Source of the DNA: JAAXKN01 sp050258815
GTDB lineage: Bacteria; Bacteroidota; Ignavibacteria; Ignavibacteriales; SURF-24
Assembly: GCA_050258815.1 (NCBI GenBank)
Contig: JBLMZM010000238.1
Coordinates: 1 to 64,000 of the forward strand
Reading direction: 5' to 3'
DNA: 64,000 bases
Position numbers and translations under genes: made by a program. Positions 1-8,526 of this stretch are shown here, in pieces. How positions within the stretch are numbered: the first letter of the stretch is position 1; each line of letters starts with the position of its first letter. The notes under the pieces are model-generated. The model saw only the letters and a list, made by a program, of their open reading frames with translations, did no database searches and was not told the DNA's origin.

Positions 1-933
1 TCCGATGGCAGTATTGGCCTGTCAACTGCAGCAGTTGAAATGGGACAGGGTGTTAACATGAAGCTCCGGCAGGTAGTTTCCACAATATTCTCGGTTAATA
101 TTGATAAAGTTAGGGTTGAAACTTCAAATACAACCAGGGTTGCCAATACCTCCCCTACTGCCGCCAGCTCAGCTGCGGACCTAAATGGCAAGGCAACAGA
201 AGCAGCCTGCATGGAAATCTTGGGCAGGCTAAAAAAAACTGCCGCTGAAGAACTTAGACACGCTGATTTCCATGACATTGACATAATAAATGAGGAAGTG
301 CTTTTATATGGCGAGCCAACTGGCATCAGCTGGACACAACTCGTTAATAAAGCCTTTCTTACACGAAAAAACCTTTCTTCCCATGCACACTATGCCACTC
401 CCGAAATATACTTTGACAGGGAAATAAACAAAGGCAGGGCTTTCAATTATCATGTTTATGGAACAGGAATAATTGAGGTTACACTTGACTGCCTGAGAGG
501 TACTTACAAAATCGATTCAGTTAAGATAGTTCATGACTTTGGAAAGTCGCTAAACCCAATTATTGACAGGGGGCAGGCTGAGGGAGCCGTGCTTCAGGGA
601 ATCGGATGGCTCACTATGGAAGAGGTTTTGTATGACACTATAGGGAAATTGCTCACTGACTCGCTCTCTACTTACAAGATTCCCGATATCTATTCTGCTC
701 CCGGGAACATTCAGATTGAATTTCTGCAGGGTTCGGCTAATCCTCTCGGCATTTTTAACTCAAAGGCTATTGGCGAACCGCCTTTAATGTATGGTATTGC
801 CGCATATTTCGCCCTGCTAAATGCAATGAAAGCATTCAGACCTGAAAGGGATTTCAGTCTTGTTGCTCCGCTGACGCCTGAAAGAGTTCTGCTTGCACTC
901 TACAGGGAGACAAAAGAATCCGTCCCCGTGTGA
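1..933 (+). CDS. Xanthine dehydrogenase-family molybdopterin-binding subunit, C-terminal part (5' end outside window)
   Basis: The frame is open from base 1, so the start lies upstream of the window; 310 residues are visible. This is the C-terminal part of the Mo-cofactor subunit of the xanthine dehydrogenase/aldehyde oxidase family. Visible landmarks are the EMGQGVN segment at bases 37-57, which normally contacts the molybdopterin, and the AIGEPPL segment. The Glu of the latter (codon 775-777) corresponds to the catalytic base of xanthine oxidases. It is the first visible gene of a + strand unit, followed 48 bp later by a purine deaminase-like gene. A second, complete Mo subunit lies at 3766-6105, so the locus encodes two different Mo-hydroxylases, as E. 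coli does with XdhA and XdhD. The exact substrate (xanthine, hypoxanthine, urate or another N-heterocycle) cannot be read from this part. Confidence 0.93.
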   Translation, partial: SDGSIGLSTAAVEMGQGVNMKLRQVVSTIFSVNIDKVRVETSNTTRVANTSPTAASSAADLNGKATEAACMEILGRLKKTAAEELRHADFHDIDIINEEVLLYGEPTGISWTQLVNKAFLTRKNLSSHAHYATPEIYFDREINKGRAFNYHVYGTGIIEVTLDCLRGTYKIDSVKIVHDFGKSLNPIIDRGQAEGAVLQGIGWLTMEEVLYDTIGKLLTDSLSTYKIPDIYSAPGNIQIEFLQGSANPLGIFNSKAIGEPPLMYGIAAYFALLNAMKAFRPERDFSLVAPLTPERVLLALYRETKESVPV

Positions 934-981
934 CATTAGAAATTGAAAATTCTCACAATTTATAATTGACCGGAATAGTTT

Positions 982-2340
982 ATGATTTTATTGAAAAACT
1001 GCTTCTATATCGCAACATTTGACGGCGATAAATGTATGTCCGGGGAGGATATCCTGATTGAGGATAACCGTATTAAGTCCATTGGTAAAAATCCCGGTAC
1101 GCGGGAAAGTAACTGCAAGGTTATAGATTGCTCAGACTGCGTTGTAATACCGGGACTGGTAAATACACACCATCACTTCTTTCAGACACTAACCAGAAAT
1201 CTCAGGCAGGTACAGAATGCAAAGCTTTTTGACTGGCTGGTATACCTTTATGAGATCTGGAAAAATATTGATGAAGAGGCAGTTTATTATTCCACACTCA
1301 TTGCAGCCGGGGAACTTCTGAAAACCGGATGTACACTTACAACTGACCACCATTATCTCTATCCCGTTTCTTTCACAGGTGATCTGGTGGGCACACAATT
1401 CGAAGCTGCGTGCAAACTCGGCATACGCTTTTCACCTTCCAGGGGCTCAATGTCACTCAGCATGAAAAACGGCGGCCTTCCTCCTGATTCAGTAGTACAG
1501 GATGAGGACAAAATACTTAAAGACAGCCTGAGAGTTATCGAGAAGTACCATGACACTTCTGAGGACTCAATGAGGAAAATAGTACTAGCCCCCTGCTCTC
1601 CCTTTTCAGTAACCAAAGAGAATATGAAGAATACGGCCAGACTTGCACGTGAATATAATATCCGCCTCCATACCCATCTGGCTGAGACAATGGACGAAGA
1701 AGAATTCTGCAATAAAAAGTTCGGTAAGAACCCGCTTGCTTTAATGGAGGAGGTAGGGTTCCTGGGAGAGGATGTGTTTTTTGCACACGGAGTTTATTTT
1801 AATGATGATGAGCTGAAAATATTGGCAGAGACCGGAACATCCATAGCCCACTGTCCCTCTTCAAATATGCGCCTTGGTTCCGGAATTGCAAGGGTCAGCG
1901 AAATGCTCAAGCTTGGAATCAACGTGGGCGTTGCAGTAGATGGTTCAGCATCAAATGATACTTCCGATATGCTGGGTGAACTTAGAAACGCTATGCTGCT
2001 GCAGAGGGTCAGATACGGCGCTAATGCACTGACAATACACGACGTCTTTAAGATGGGTATTGAAAACGGGGCAAAGATGCTTAACTTTTCCCAGGTTGGG
2101 AAGATTAAAAGCGGCTGGTTTGCCGACCTGGCAATTTTTAACATCAACAAACTTGAATATACAGGAAGCCTCTCAGATCCGCTTGCGGCCCTGTTGTTTT
2201 CTGGCATCAGCCACCAGACCGAATATACAATTGTAAATGGAAAGATAGTCGTGGAAAATGGAAGATTGACAGGAGAGGATGAATCATTGATAATCAGAAA
2301 AGGAAATCAGATTGCCGGAAAGCTCCTTTCATTATCGTGA
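982..2340 (+). CDS. 8-oxoguanine/guanine deaminase-like amidohydrolase
   Basis: A 452-residue cytosolic amidohydrolase of the ATZ/TRZ (SsnA) subfamily. The metal site is visible: NTHHH with H63 and H65, RLHTHLAET with H230 and H232, H269 in FFAHGV, and D320 in VAVDGS. The run NAKLFDWLV just after the first metal motif resembles bacterial 8-oxoguanine deaminases, which convert 8-oxoguanine to urate. Guanine deaminase or another aminopurine/triazine hydrolase is possible. Production of urate or xanthine by deamination would feed the Mo-hydroxylases and hydantoinase on either side. The ATG at 982 lacks a clear Shine-Dalgarno; the family N-terminus begins just here (MILLKNC), so the start is credible. 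A second, more SsnA-like paralogue is at 18585-19898. Confidence 0.88.
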   Translation: MILLKNCFYIATFDGDKCMSGEDILIEDNRIKSIGKNPGTRESNCKVIDCSDCVVIPGLVNTHHHFFQTLTRNLRQVQNAKLFDWLVYLYEIWKNIDEEAVYYSTLIAAGELLKTGCTLTTDHHYLYPVSFTGDLVGTQFEAACKLGIRFSPSRGSMSLSMKNGGLPPDSVVQDEDKILKDSLRVIEKYHDTSEDSMRKIVLAPCSPFSVTKENMKNTARLAREYNIRLHTHLAETMDEEEFCNKKFGKNPLALMEEVGFLGEDVFFAHGVYFNDDELKILAETGTSIAHCPSSNMRLGSGIARVSEMLKLGINVGVAVDGSASNDTSDMLGELRNAMLLQRVRYGANALTIHDVFKMGIENGAKMLNFSQVGKIKSGWFADLAIFNINKLEYTGSLSDPLAALLFSGISHQTEYTIVNGKIVVENGRLTGEDESLIIRKGNQIAGKLLSLS

Positions 2341-2397
2341 ATAAGCATTGCCCGGTTTAAGAAGCTTTACGGAGTTTTACATTCCAGACCTGAACTG

Positions 2398-2441
2398 AAG
2401 TTATCAACATGTTATCAACATGTTATCAACAAGTTATCAAC
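2398..2441. repeat. Four tandem 11-bp repeats, each containing TTATCAAC
   Basis: Four head-to-tail 11-mers, (A)(A/T)GTTATCAAC, fill the end of the 107-bp gap before the FAD-subunit gene. Each copy, read into the next, contains TTATCAACA, one mismatch from the DnaA-box consensus TTATNCACA. The 11-bp period puts all copies on one face of the helix. The second and third copies contain ATG codons in frame with the downstream gene, but translating the repeat gives residues with no family precedent, so I place it outside the coding sequence. Its function is unknown: a multimeric operator or a DnaA-binding site are the main readings. Confidence 0.85.
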
Positions 2442-2447
2442 AAAATA

Positions 2448-3284
2448 ATGAGTTCGGTTATGTTACCTGAAAACCTAAAATGGGAATTCCCTGATTCAGT
2501 TGATCAGGCTGTCCGGCTGATAAGCAAACCCGGAACAATTCTGCACGCAGGCGGCACAAGAATACTTAAAACGTACTCCGGATCAGTAAAATGTCTGGTG
2601 GATACGGGAAACCTGAATCTGAATTATATTAACTTTATCGACAACGCATTCTATATCGGGGCCTCTGTAACTTTTGCAGAAGTAATAAGATATTCCAGAG
2701 GTACGGGTAAACTTGGTTTACTAAGTAAGGCCCTTTCCGGCGCTGCCTCAACTCCCTTGAAGAACAGGATTACGGTGGGAGGATCACTAAAGGATTTCCC
2801 GTTATGGAGCAGCCTTTATGCCCCGCTGATTGCGCTTGATGCAAGAATTGAGATAGCCGGGGAACATAGCGGCATTTACCCCATCGAAGATTATGTACAG
2901 AATGGTATCATCAAGACCAGGCACCTGATCAAACACGTGATTGTTGATGAGACTGATAATGTTGTTTCCGGCGTAAAAAGATTTTCACTTCTTAAATTCG
3001 AATACCCGCTGTTTACAATTGCCGCCCTGTTAAGAAATGAAGACGGGAAAATTAAAGAAGCCAGACTGGTGATAACCGGCGTTAAAGGCAGATTCAAACG
3101 ATTCAGAAAAGCAGAAAAAATTTTTGAGGGGAAAAACCTCGAGGAGCTTACGATCAGAAAAGCCCTGGCGCTGATAAAACCCAGGTTTGTTTCCGATTTC
3201 AAATACAGCTCTGAGTACAAGGAAAAAGTGGCCGGTATTTATTTCATGGATCTGTTAAATGAATTAAAGGAAGGTGCAATATGA
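2448..3284 (+). CDS. Molybdenum hydroxylase FAD-binding subunit (YgfM/XdhB-like)
   Basis: A 278-residue FAD subunit of a xanthine dehydrogenase-type enzyme, passing electrons from the 2Fe-2S subunit to NAD or another acceptor. The flavin site HAGGTRIL lies near the N-terminus and the second flavin segment, VGGSLKDFP, about 105 residues in, matching the usual [AG]GGT and GG-x-(I/L) pattern. An ATG at 2409 is in frame, but it lies inside the 11-bp tandem repeat and would add 13 unlikely residues. The choices are 2448 or 2460, neither with a strong Shine-Dalgarno. The gene overlaps the 2Fe-2S subunit gene by ATGA, so the two are translationally coupled. Order FAD, FeS, Mo is typical of three-subunit Mo-hydroxylases. 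Confidence 0.9.
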   Translation: MSSVMLPENLKWEFPDSVDQAVRLISKPGTILHAGGTRILKTYSGSVKCLVDTGNLNLNYINFIDNAFYIGASVTFAEVIRYSRGTGKLGLLSKALSGAASTPLKNRITVGGSLKDFPLWSSLYAPLIALDARIEIAGEHSGIYPIEDYVQNGIIKTRHLIKHVIVDETDNVVSGVKRFSLLKFEYPLFTIAALLRNEDGKIKEARLVITGVKGRFKRFRKAEKIFEGKNLEELTIRKALALIKPRFVSDFKYSSEYKEKVAGIYFMDLLNELKEGAI

Positions 3285-3781
3285 AAATTCCTTTCAACAT
3301 TAACTCCCAGATAAAGGAGTTGGAACTAAATCCGAATGAGACCTTGCTGGATGTATTAAGAAAGAATGAATACACCGAAGTAAAATGCGGGTGTAACGAG
3401 GGTGAATGCGGCTCATGCCTGGTACTGCTCGACGAAGAGCCTGTAAATTCATGCCAGGTATTGGCAATGAGTGTAAGGAACAGACAAGTCAAAACTGTAA
3501 AGGGTATTGGAACATTGCACCTTCCTCATATGATTCAGAAAGCATTTGTTGAGGCCGGAGCCGACCAGTGCGGATTCTGCTCCCCCGGGATGATCATTGC
3601 TTCCTATAGTATTTTAAGGCAAACCCAGAATAAACCCACACGTGAGGATATTGTGCGCGGGCTTGATGGCAACCTGTGCAGATGCACAGGATACGTTAAA
3701 ATTGTTGAAGCAGTTGAAAACGCCGCAGTTAAGCTTTCAGAAAAATTAAATGAACCGGAGAAGGTATGTATAAACATGTAA
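3281..3781 (+). CDS. Molybdenum hydroxylase 2Fe-2S subunit (XdhC/YgfN-like)
   Basis: A 166-residue iron-sulfur subunit carrying two [2Fe-2S] clusters. The plant-ferredoxin-type cluster uses C38, C43, C46 and C58 (CGCNEGECGSC then SCQ). The second, alpha-helical cluster uses C97, C100, C133 and C135 (CGFC and CRCTGY). Length and cysteine spacing are those of the small subunit of xanthine dehydrogenase and related N-heterocycle dehydrogenases. It starts within the stop codon of the FAD gene and overlaps the Mo-subunit gene by 16 bp, so the three chains are expected to be made together as one heterotrimer. Confidence 0.96.
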   Translation: MKIPFNINSQIKELELNPNETLLDVLRKNEYTEVKCGCNEGECGSCLVLLDEEPVNSCQVLAMSVRNRQVKTVKGIGTLHLPHMIQKAFVEAGADQCGFCSPGMIIASYSILRQTQNKPTREDIVRGLDGNLCRCTGYVKIVEAVENAAVKLSEKLNEPEKVCINM

Positions 3782-6105
3782 ACAAAGCAGCAGAAAAAAT
3801 CGACGGCCTGGCCTTGGTAACCGGAGAAGAGAAATATACTGACGACTTCAGATTCAAAGACATGCTGTATGTATCAATTCTGCATTCCGGTTATGCCCAC
3901 GCCAGAATCGAGGAATTCGACGATTCAGCTGCCAGGAAGATGAAAGGAGTAGTCGAAATCCTGTCTTTTAAGAACATAAATAAAATACTCTATACCACTG
4001 CCGGTCAGGGTTATCCCGAACCCTCACCTTATGATACGTGTCTGTTTAATGACGTTATGAGATTTGCAGGCGATAATATCTGTGCTGTGGCTGCTGAAAG
4101 CAAAGCAATAGCCGATGAAGCACTTAAAAAGATAAAAGTAAAGTTCAGTGTTCTTGAGCCCATCCTGGACTTTGAAGAGTCGGAAGGATCAGATATAATA
4201 ATTCACAATAATGACGGCTCTCATGCAAAAATTCCGGTCTATTTTGATGCCGGACTGAATATCGCAGCCAGGGTTGAGGCAGAGGCCGGAAATTTTGACG
4301 AGGCATATAAAAATTCTCATGGGAAAATAGAAGACAGTTTCTATACATCTTATGCTTCTCACTGCGCACTGGAACCCCACTCTGCCGTATCGTACCTGGA
4401 CAGCCGCGGCAGACTGGTAATTTACTCTGCAACACAGGTGCCGTTTCACGCCAGAAGAATCGTTTCCGCTGTGTGTGAGATTCCGGTATCAAAAGTCCGC
4501 GTCATAAAGCCCAGAATAGGCGGAGGCTTTGGAGGCAAGCAGGAAGTGCTGCTTGAACCCATTGTGGCAATGATTACCTGGCGCACCAAACGCCCGGCAA
4601 AACTGGTCTATTCGAGAAAAGAGGTCTTCAGATCAACACGCACCAGGCACCAGTATAAAACTACATTCCGGGCAGGATATGAGACTGATGGGACAATTAA
4701 TGCCTTCAGCCTTGATGCTCTTGAAAATTCAGGAGCTTACGGTTCCCACGCACTCACGGTTCTGTCAAACGCCGGCGCGAAGACACTCCCCCTGCTGAAT
4801 AAGATCCCAAATTTAAGATTCACCGGAAAAGGTGTATACACAAATCTTCCCTGCGGCGGGGCCTACAGGGGCTATGGCGCAACTGAAGCCTACTTTGGAT
4901 TTGGTCAGGTTATTGACATGATTTGTGAGGATACAGGGACAGATATTATTGAATACTATAAGAAGTGGTGCATAAAGCCCGGGGAAGGCTCCCCGATCTT
5001 TAAAGCGCTGGGAGAAGGCAAAGAAGGGGTTGAGATGAAAATCGGCTCATCCTCACTGGTGGAATGCATTAATATTGGAGCCAGGGAGTCGGACTGGTAC
5101 AATAAAAGAGCTAAATATGGCCCCGATTCCGAAGTTAACTCCGGCCGGTTCAAACGGGGTATTGGAATGTGCTCACTCATGCAGGGATCCTCAATTCCCG
5201 AGATTGATATGGCCTCAGCATATATGAAAATGAATGAAGATGGTTCTTTTAACCTGAATATCGGGGCAACTGACCTGGGAACGGGTTCGGATACTGTGCT
5301 TGCCCAGATTGCCTCAGAAATACTGGATACACCGTTGGATAAGTTCATAGTAACTTCATCAGATACCGATCAAACCCCGTTTGATACCGGTGCTTATGCC
5401 TCTTCGACTACTTACCTGTCAGGACAGGCAGTTAAGAAATGTGCAGAGGCAATCAGGCATCAGATCCTGACTACAGGAGCAGAGATTCTGGGCTGTAATA
5501 TTGAAGAGGTTGAAGTCTCAGAAAACTGCGTAATCCTTAAAGAACCGGCCGGCCAGACCGCCCGTTCCAGTGTCCCATTTTCTGATATATGCTGTTACAG
5601 CATTTATAAGAAAAATCAGTACCAGATACAGGCTGCGGCTTCTCATGTTTCGCCTAAATCCCCGCCCCCGTTTGCGGCACATTTTGCCGAAATTGAAGTT
5701 GACACCTTTACAGGGATAATAAAGGTTCTGAACTATGTTGCAGCTGTAGATTGCGGAATTCCGATTAACCCCGTGCTGGCAGAAGGACAGACACAAGGAG
5801 CCATTGTCAGCGGTATAGCATACGCACTGTTTGAAAATTACTATTTCTCGCCAAAAGGCAAACTCCTCAACGATACATTCGGAAAATATGGCGTATATAC
5901 GGCATCTGACATCCCTCCCATTAAGGTAATACTGGTTGAATCCTTTGAAGAAACTGGACCCTTTGGTGCAAAGTCAATTTCGGAAATAAACATTAACGGA
6001 GCCCTTCCGGCAATTGCAAATGCTTTTTATAATGCAACCGGCAAACGGCTAAGGAAAGCTCCATTTGCACCGGAAAATGTTCTGGGAGTCCTGCACGGGA
6101 ATTAA
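3766..6105 (+). CDS. Molybdenum hydroxylase Mo-binding subunit (xanthine dehydrogenase-like)
   Basis: A complete 779-residue Mo-cofactor subunit of the xanthine dehydrogenase family. Landmarks are GGGFGGKQE (252-260), the molybdopterin loop GAYRGYGATEA around 365-375, the cofactor segment GATDLGTGSD, and the C-terminal FGAKSISE, in which E740 aligns with the catalytic base. In this chain the Glu is followed by INING rather than PPL. That form occurs in several non-classical hydroxylases, so xanthine is not assured as substrate. It overlaps the 2Fe-2S gene by 16 bp. Mo-cofactor loading would rely on the MocA-like and XdhC-like proteins at 10882-11568 and 8527-9414. Confidence 0.93.
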   Translation: MYKHVNKAAEKIDGLALVTGEEKYTDDFRFKDMLYVSILHSGYAHARIEEFDDSAARKMKGVVEILSFKNINKILYTTAGQGYPEPSPYDTCLFNDVMRFAGDNICAVAAESKAIADEALKKIKVKFSVLEPILDFEESEGSDIIIHNNDGSHAKIPVYFDAGLNIAARVEAEAGNFDEAYKNSHGKIEDSFYTSYASHCALEPHSAVSYLDSRGRLVIYSATQVPFHARRIVSAVCEIPVSKVRVIKPRIGGGFGGKQEVLLEPIVAMITWRTKRPAKLVYSRKEVFRSTRTRHQYKTTFRAGYETDGTINAFSLDALENSGAYGSHALTVLSNAGAKTLPLLNKIPNLRFTGKGVYTNLPCGGAYRGYGATEAYFGFGQVIDMICEDTGTDIIEYYKKWCIKPGEGSPIFKALGEGKEGVEMKIGSSSLVECINIGARESDWYNKRAKYGPDSEVNSGRFKRGIGMCSLMQGSSIPEIDMASAYMKMNEDGSFNLNIGATDLGTGSDTVLAQIASEILDTPLDKFIVTSSDTDQTPFDTGAYASSTTYLSGQAVKKCAEAIRHQILTTGAEILGCNIEEVEVSENCVILKEPAGQTARSSVPFSDICCYSIYKKNQYQIQAAASHVSPKSPPPFAAHFAEIEVDTFTGIIKVLNYVAAVDCGIPINPVLAEGQTQGAIVSGIAYALFENYYFSPKGKLLNDTFGKYGVYTASDIPPIKVILVESFEETGPFGAKSISEININGALPAIANAFYNATGKRLRKAPFAPENVLGVLHGN

Positions 6106-6166
6106 GTCATGATATTATCAATACTTCAGGAAATTATAACACCTAACTACTAAAGCAGGGTTGTCT

Positions 6167-7585
6167 ATGATACTAAAAAACTGTCATATATATGACGAAT
6201 CTGGTTCTAAAGAAAGAAATGTTGATATTTTATTTAATGAAAAGATAAAAGGTTATGCAACAGGTCTTCAGGATGAACTTTCAGGCGAAGCCAGGACAGT
6301 TTATAAATTAAGTGAATTGAACGGAGAGACCGTAAGAAGAATAAATTCCGCACCGGATAAAGCTGTTATTGATGCCGAGGGAATTATAGCTGTTCCCGGA
6401 GGTATTGACCCGCACGTTCATTTTGATACCCCTGGATTTACCGACAGAGAGGACTTTTTTCACGGAAGTATGTCAGCGGCAGCAGGTGGTATAACCACCG
6501 TAATAGACATGCCCTGCACATCCCTGCCCCCTGTTACAAACGGTCAGAACTTCGACATAAAAATGCAGGCGGTTAAAGCTGAATCCTGCGTGGATTTTGC
6601 CTTTTATGGCGGAGTTGACAGCTCTGATTTTGTTAACTATAAACACAACATGGAGGAATTAGCCCATAAGGGAGTCAAAGGGTTCAAGGTCTACTTCATG
6701 TCGGGAATGCAGAGTTATCCAAGGGTAACAAAGTATCAATTCCTTAAAATAATGCAGCATGCCAGAGACCTAAAACTGCCCGTTTTAGTCCATGCTGAGG
6801 ATTATGAACTGCTCGATGGCCTGGCTAAAGAGCTCAGGGATAGTCCTGATGATTATTTGCGGTATTATAAGGCCCGCCCCGCACTGGGAGAGATACTGGC
6901 AGCAGCAGATGCAGTAAAGATCACCAGGGCTGTCCATGGAAACCTGCATATAGTACACGTAGCCTCTGCAGCCGCCGCCCGCATCCTGAATGCCGCCCTG
7001 GACGACGTTAATGTAACCTATGAAACCTGTCCCCATTACCTCTACTACACATATGCCGACTACAAGGTCAAGGGATCCTCACTCAAGACGATGCCTGGCG
7101 TAAAGGACGAGATAGACCGGAATGAATTATGGGAGTTTCTTAAAAATGGATACTGCTCATTTGTTTCTTCAGACCATGCTCCGGCAAAATTGTGTGAAAA
7201 GAATACCGGTTCATTCTGGCAGGATTATGGCGGAATACCTGGGACGCAGACCCTGATCCCGGTTGTATTTTCTGAAGGGTATATGAAAAACAGAATTTCC
7301 TTAAAAAGGTTCGTAGAGATAACTTCAAAAAAAGCGGCACTCAGGTATAATTTATATCCCCGCAAGGGCAACCTGCTGGAAGGTGCTGATGCTGATATAA
7401 CACTGATTGATAATCATGTAAAATGGAAGTTTAGCCTGAAGGATCTTTTGTCCAGGGGAGAAACAACCCCTTTTGATGGAGAGACCTTTAATGGGAAAGT
7501 GGCACTTACAATTCTGAGGGGAAAAATTATCTATTCTGCTATGGCCGGAATAACCGCCGAAAAGGGATATGGACATTACTTATAA
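6167..7585 (+). CDS. Dihydropyrimidinase/hydantoinase (HyuA/YgeZ-like)
   Basis: A 472-residue cyclic amidohydrolase that opens hydantoin or dihydropyrimidine-like rings. The binuclear metal site is visible: DPHVHFD (H83, H85), the carboxylated Lys in GFKVYF (K174), H209 in LVHAED, a further His in LHIVHVAS, and the Asp of SSDHAP. I place the start at ATG 6167, preceded at 6-nt spacing by GCAGGG; an in-frame TTG at 6161 is less likely. In E. coli the orthologue ygeZ/hyuA sits in the same xdh-yge cluster. Its likely role here is hydrolysis of a ring intermediate made from the purine by reduction or oxidation. It closes the + unit and is followed by an intrinsic terminator. Confidence 0.9.
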   Translation: MILKNCHIYDESGSKERNVDILFNEKIKGYATGLQDELSGEARTVYKLSELNGETVRRINSAPDKAVIDAEGIIAVPGGIDPHVHFDTPGFTDREDFFHGSMSAAAGGITTVIDMPCTSLPPVTNGQNFDIKMQAVKAESCVDFAFYGGVDSSDFVNYKHNMEELAHKGVKGFKVYFMSGMQSYPRVTKYQFLKIMQHARDLKLPVLVHAEDYELLDGLAKELRDSPDDYLRYYKARPALGEILAAADAVKITRAVHGNLHIVHVASAAAARILNAALDDVNVTYETCPHYLYYTYADYKVKGSSLKTMPGVKDEIDRNELWEFLKNGYCSFVSSDHAPAKLCEKNTGSFWQDYGGIPGTQTLIPVVFSEGYMKNRISLKRFVEITSKKAALRYNLYPRKGNLLEGADADITLIDNHVKWKFSLKDLLSRGETTPFDGETFNGKVALTILRGKIIYSAMAGITAEKGYGHYL

Positions 7586-7588
7586 TAA

Positions 7589-7626
7589 TTAACCCCGGCA
7601 AATAATGACCGGGGTTAAACTTTTTT
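7589..7626 (+). terminator. Intrinsic terminator after the hydantoinase gene
   Basis: A 10-bp perfect stem TTAACCCCGG/CCGGGGTTAA with a 10-nt loop, then AC and six T. It ends the first catabolic unit four bases after the stop codon. Confidence 0.92.
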
Positions 7627-7661
7627 GTTCTTCAGCTATTCTTCTGAATCCTTAATCAGAC

Positions 7662-8102
7662 TTACTTTTTCTTTTCGACAGAATAAGTTGAATTTACAAT
7701 TTTCCAGTTCCCGGCCATGTTAACCAGTGTAACATATTCGACCTGCTTTAATCTGGCATCTGTCAGTTCAATTTTTGCCATAGCAACATTGTCATTCATG
7801 TCAACTGAGTTAATTGTCAGGGTTCTCTCCCAACCTCCTACTTTACCTGATTTTACAGAATTGATAAAATCGCTGGCAGTAGTTTGTGTAAAATTGTTGT
7901 TAATTCTGTTAACAGCGGTAAAATTAGCTGTTGGAGCAAGAACCTGCTGGAGAGCAGCAACATCCTTGGTATCAATACTCTTTGTGTAGTTTTGAACGGT
8001 CTGCTTTACTTCATCTTCACCGCTGGCTGGAGTTCCGGCCTTTATTGCTACAGTAAGAAAAAGAACAGAAAAAATAACTGATAGAAAACGCTGAATTTTC
8101 AT
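7662..8102 (-). CDS. Exported NTF2-like (lumazine-binding-2/SnoaL-type) protein
   Basis: A 146-residue protein with a hydrophobic N-terminal signal peptide (core FLSVIFSVLFLTVAI) and a single cone-shaped NTF2-like domain. The helix-rich start is EVKQTVQNYTKSID and the closing strands are TLVNMAGNWKIVNSTY. This fits the putative lumazine-binding/DUF4440 group, whose members mostly lack a known activity. The start is ATG 8102, preceded by AGGAG at 5-nt spacing; a GTG two codons upstream is less likely. It sits alone between the hydantoinase unit and the XdhC-like gene and shows no evident link to purine degradation. Confidence 0.75.
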   Translation of the reverse strand: MKIQRFLSVIFSVLFLTVAIKAGTPASGEDEVKQTVQNYTKSIDTKDVAALQQVLAPTANFTAVNRINNNFTQTTASDFINSVKSGKVGGWERTLTINSVDMNDNVAMAKIELTDARLKQVEYVTLVNMAGNWKIVNSTYSVEKKK

Positions 8103-8496
8103 ACACACTCCTGGATTATTTTTTTACAAGTGGTTGAATCTTCTAATCCGGAATCTTATGTAAAACCGTAACTGTTGCAGCTGATTGAGTTTTTATATTT
8201 GAGAAAAAACAGCACTTAAAAATTCCTCAAAGCAGATATAAATTAAAACAGGTATTGAGAAGTATTAATTTATAACTGACTCTATTAAACAATTCACCTT
8301 TACACAAAATCCGGGCAGTCAGATTCAGAAATTCCCTTTTTAATACAAATTAAGACGATTATGTTTAACATTTTGTTCCGTAAAGTTATGCATTTTTTTT
8401 GAAATCTTATAACTTTTCACAATTATTTTTAACTAATATATTCTGTTGCTTAAGGGCGTAAAGAAGCAGTTCCTGCTGATCCATGCCGGAAAAAGA
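8103..8496. other. Intergenic region, promoter of the NTF2-like gene
   Basis: An AT-rich stretch between the start of the NTF2-like gene and the terminator of the XdhC-like gene. It must hold the - strand promoter for the NTF2-like gene. No ORF of credible length, RNA structure or repeat is visible. Confidence 0.5.
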
Positions 8497-8519
8497 AATG
8501 GCCCTTTAACCGGGCCATT
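8497..8519 (-). terminator. Intrinsic terminator of the yge-type - strand operon
   Basis: Read on the - strand this is an 8-bp stem AATGGCCC/GGGCCATT with a 7-nt loop followed by TCTTTTT. It lies 8 bp past the stop of the XdhC-like gene and closes the six-gene operon. Confidence 0.88.
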
Positions 8520-8526
8520 TTAACTC

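Noticed and set aside
2398..2441. Chromosomal replication origin from the DnaA-box-like repeats
   Set aside because: There are only four one-mismatch boxes, no unwinding region, and no dnaA or dnaN nearby; they sit inside a catabolic operon.
2409..2447. Extended N-terminus of the FAD subunit from ATG 2409
   Set aside because: It lies inside the 11-bp tandem repeat and would encode 13 residues unlike the family N-terminus.
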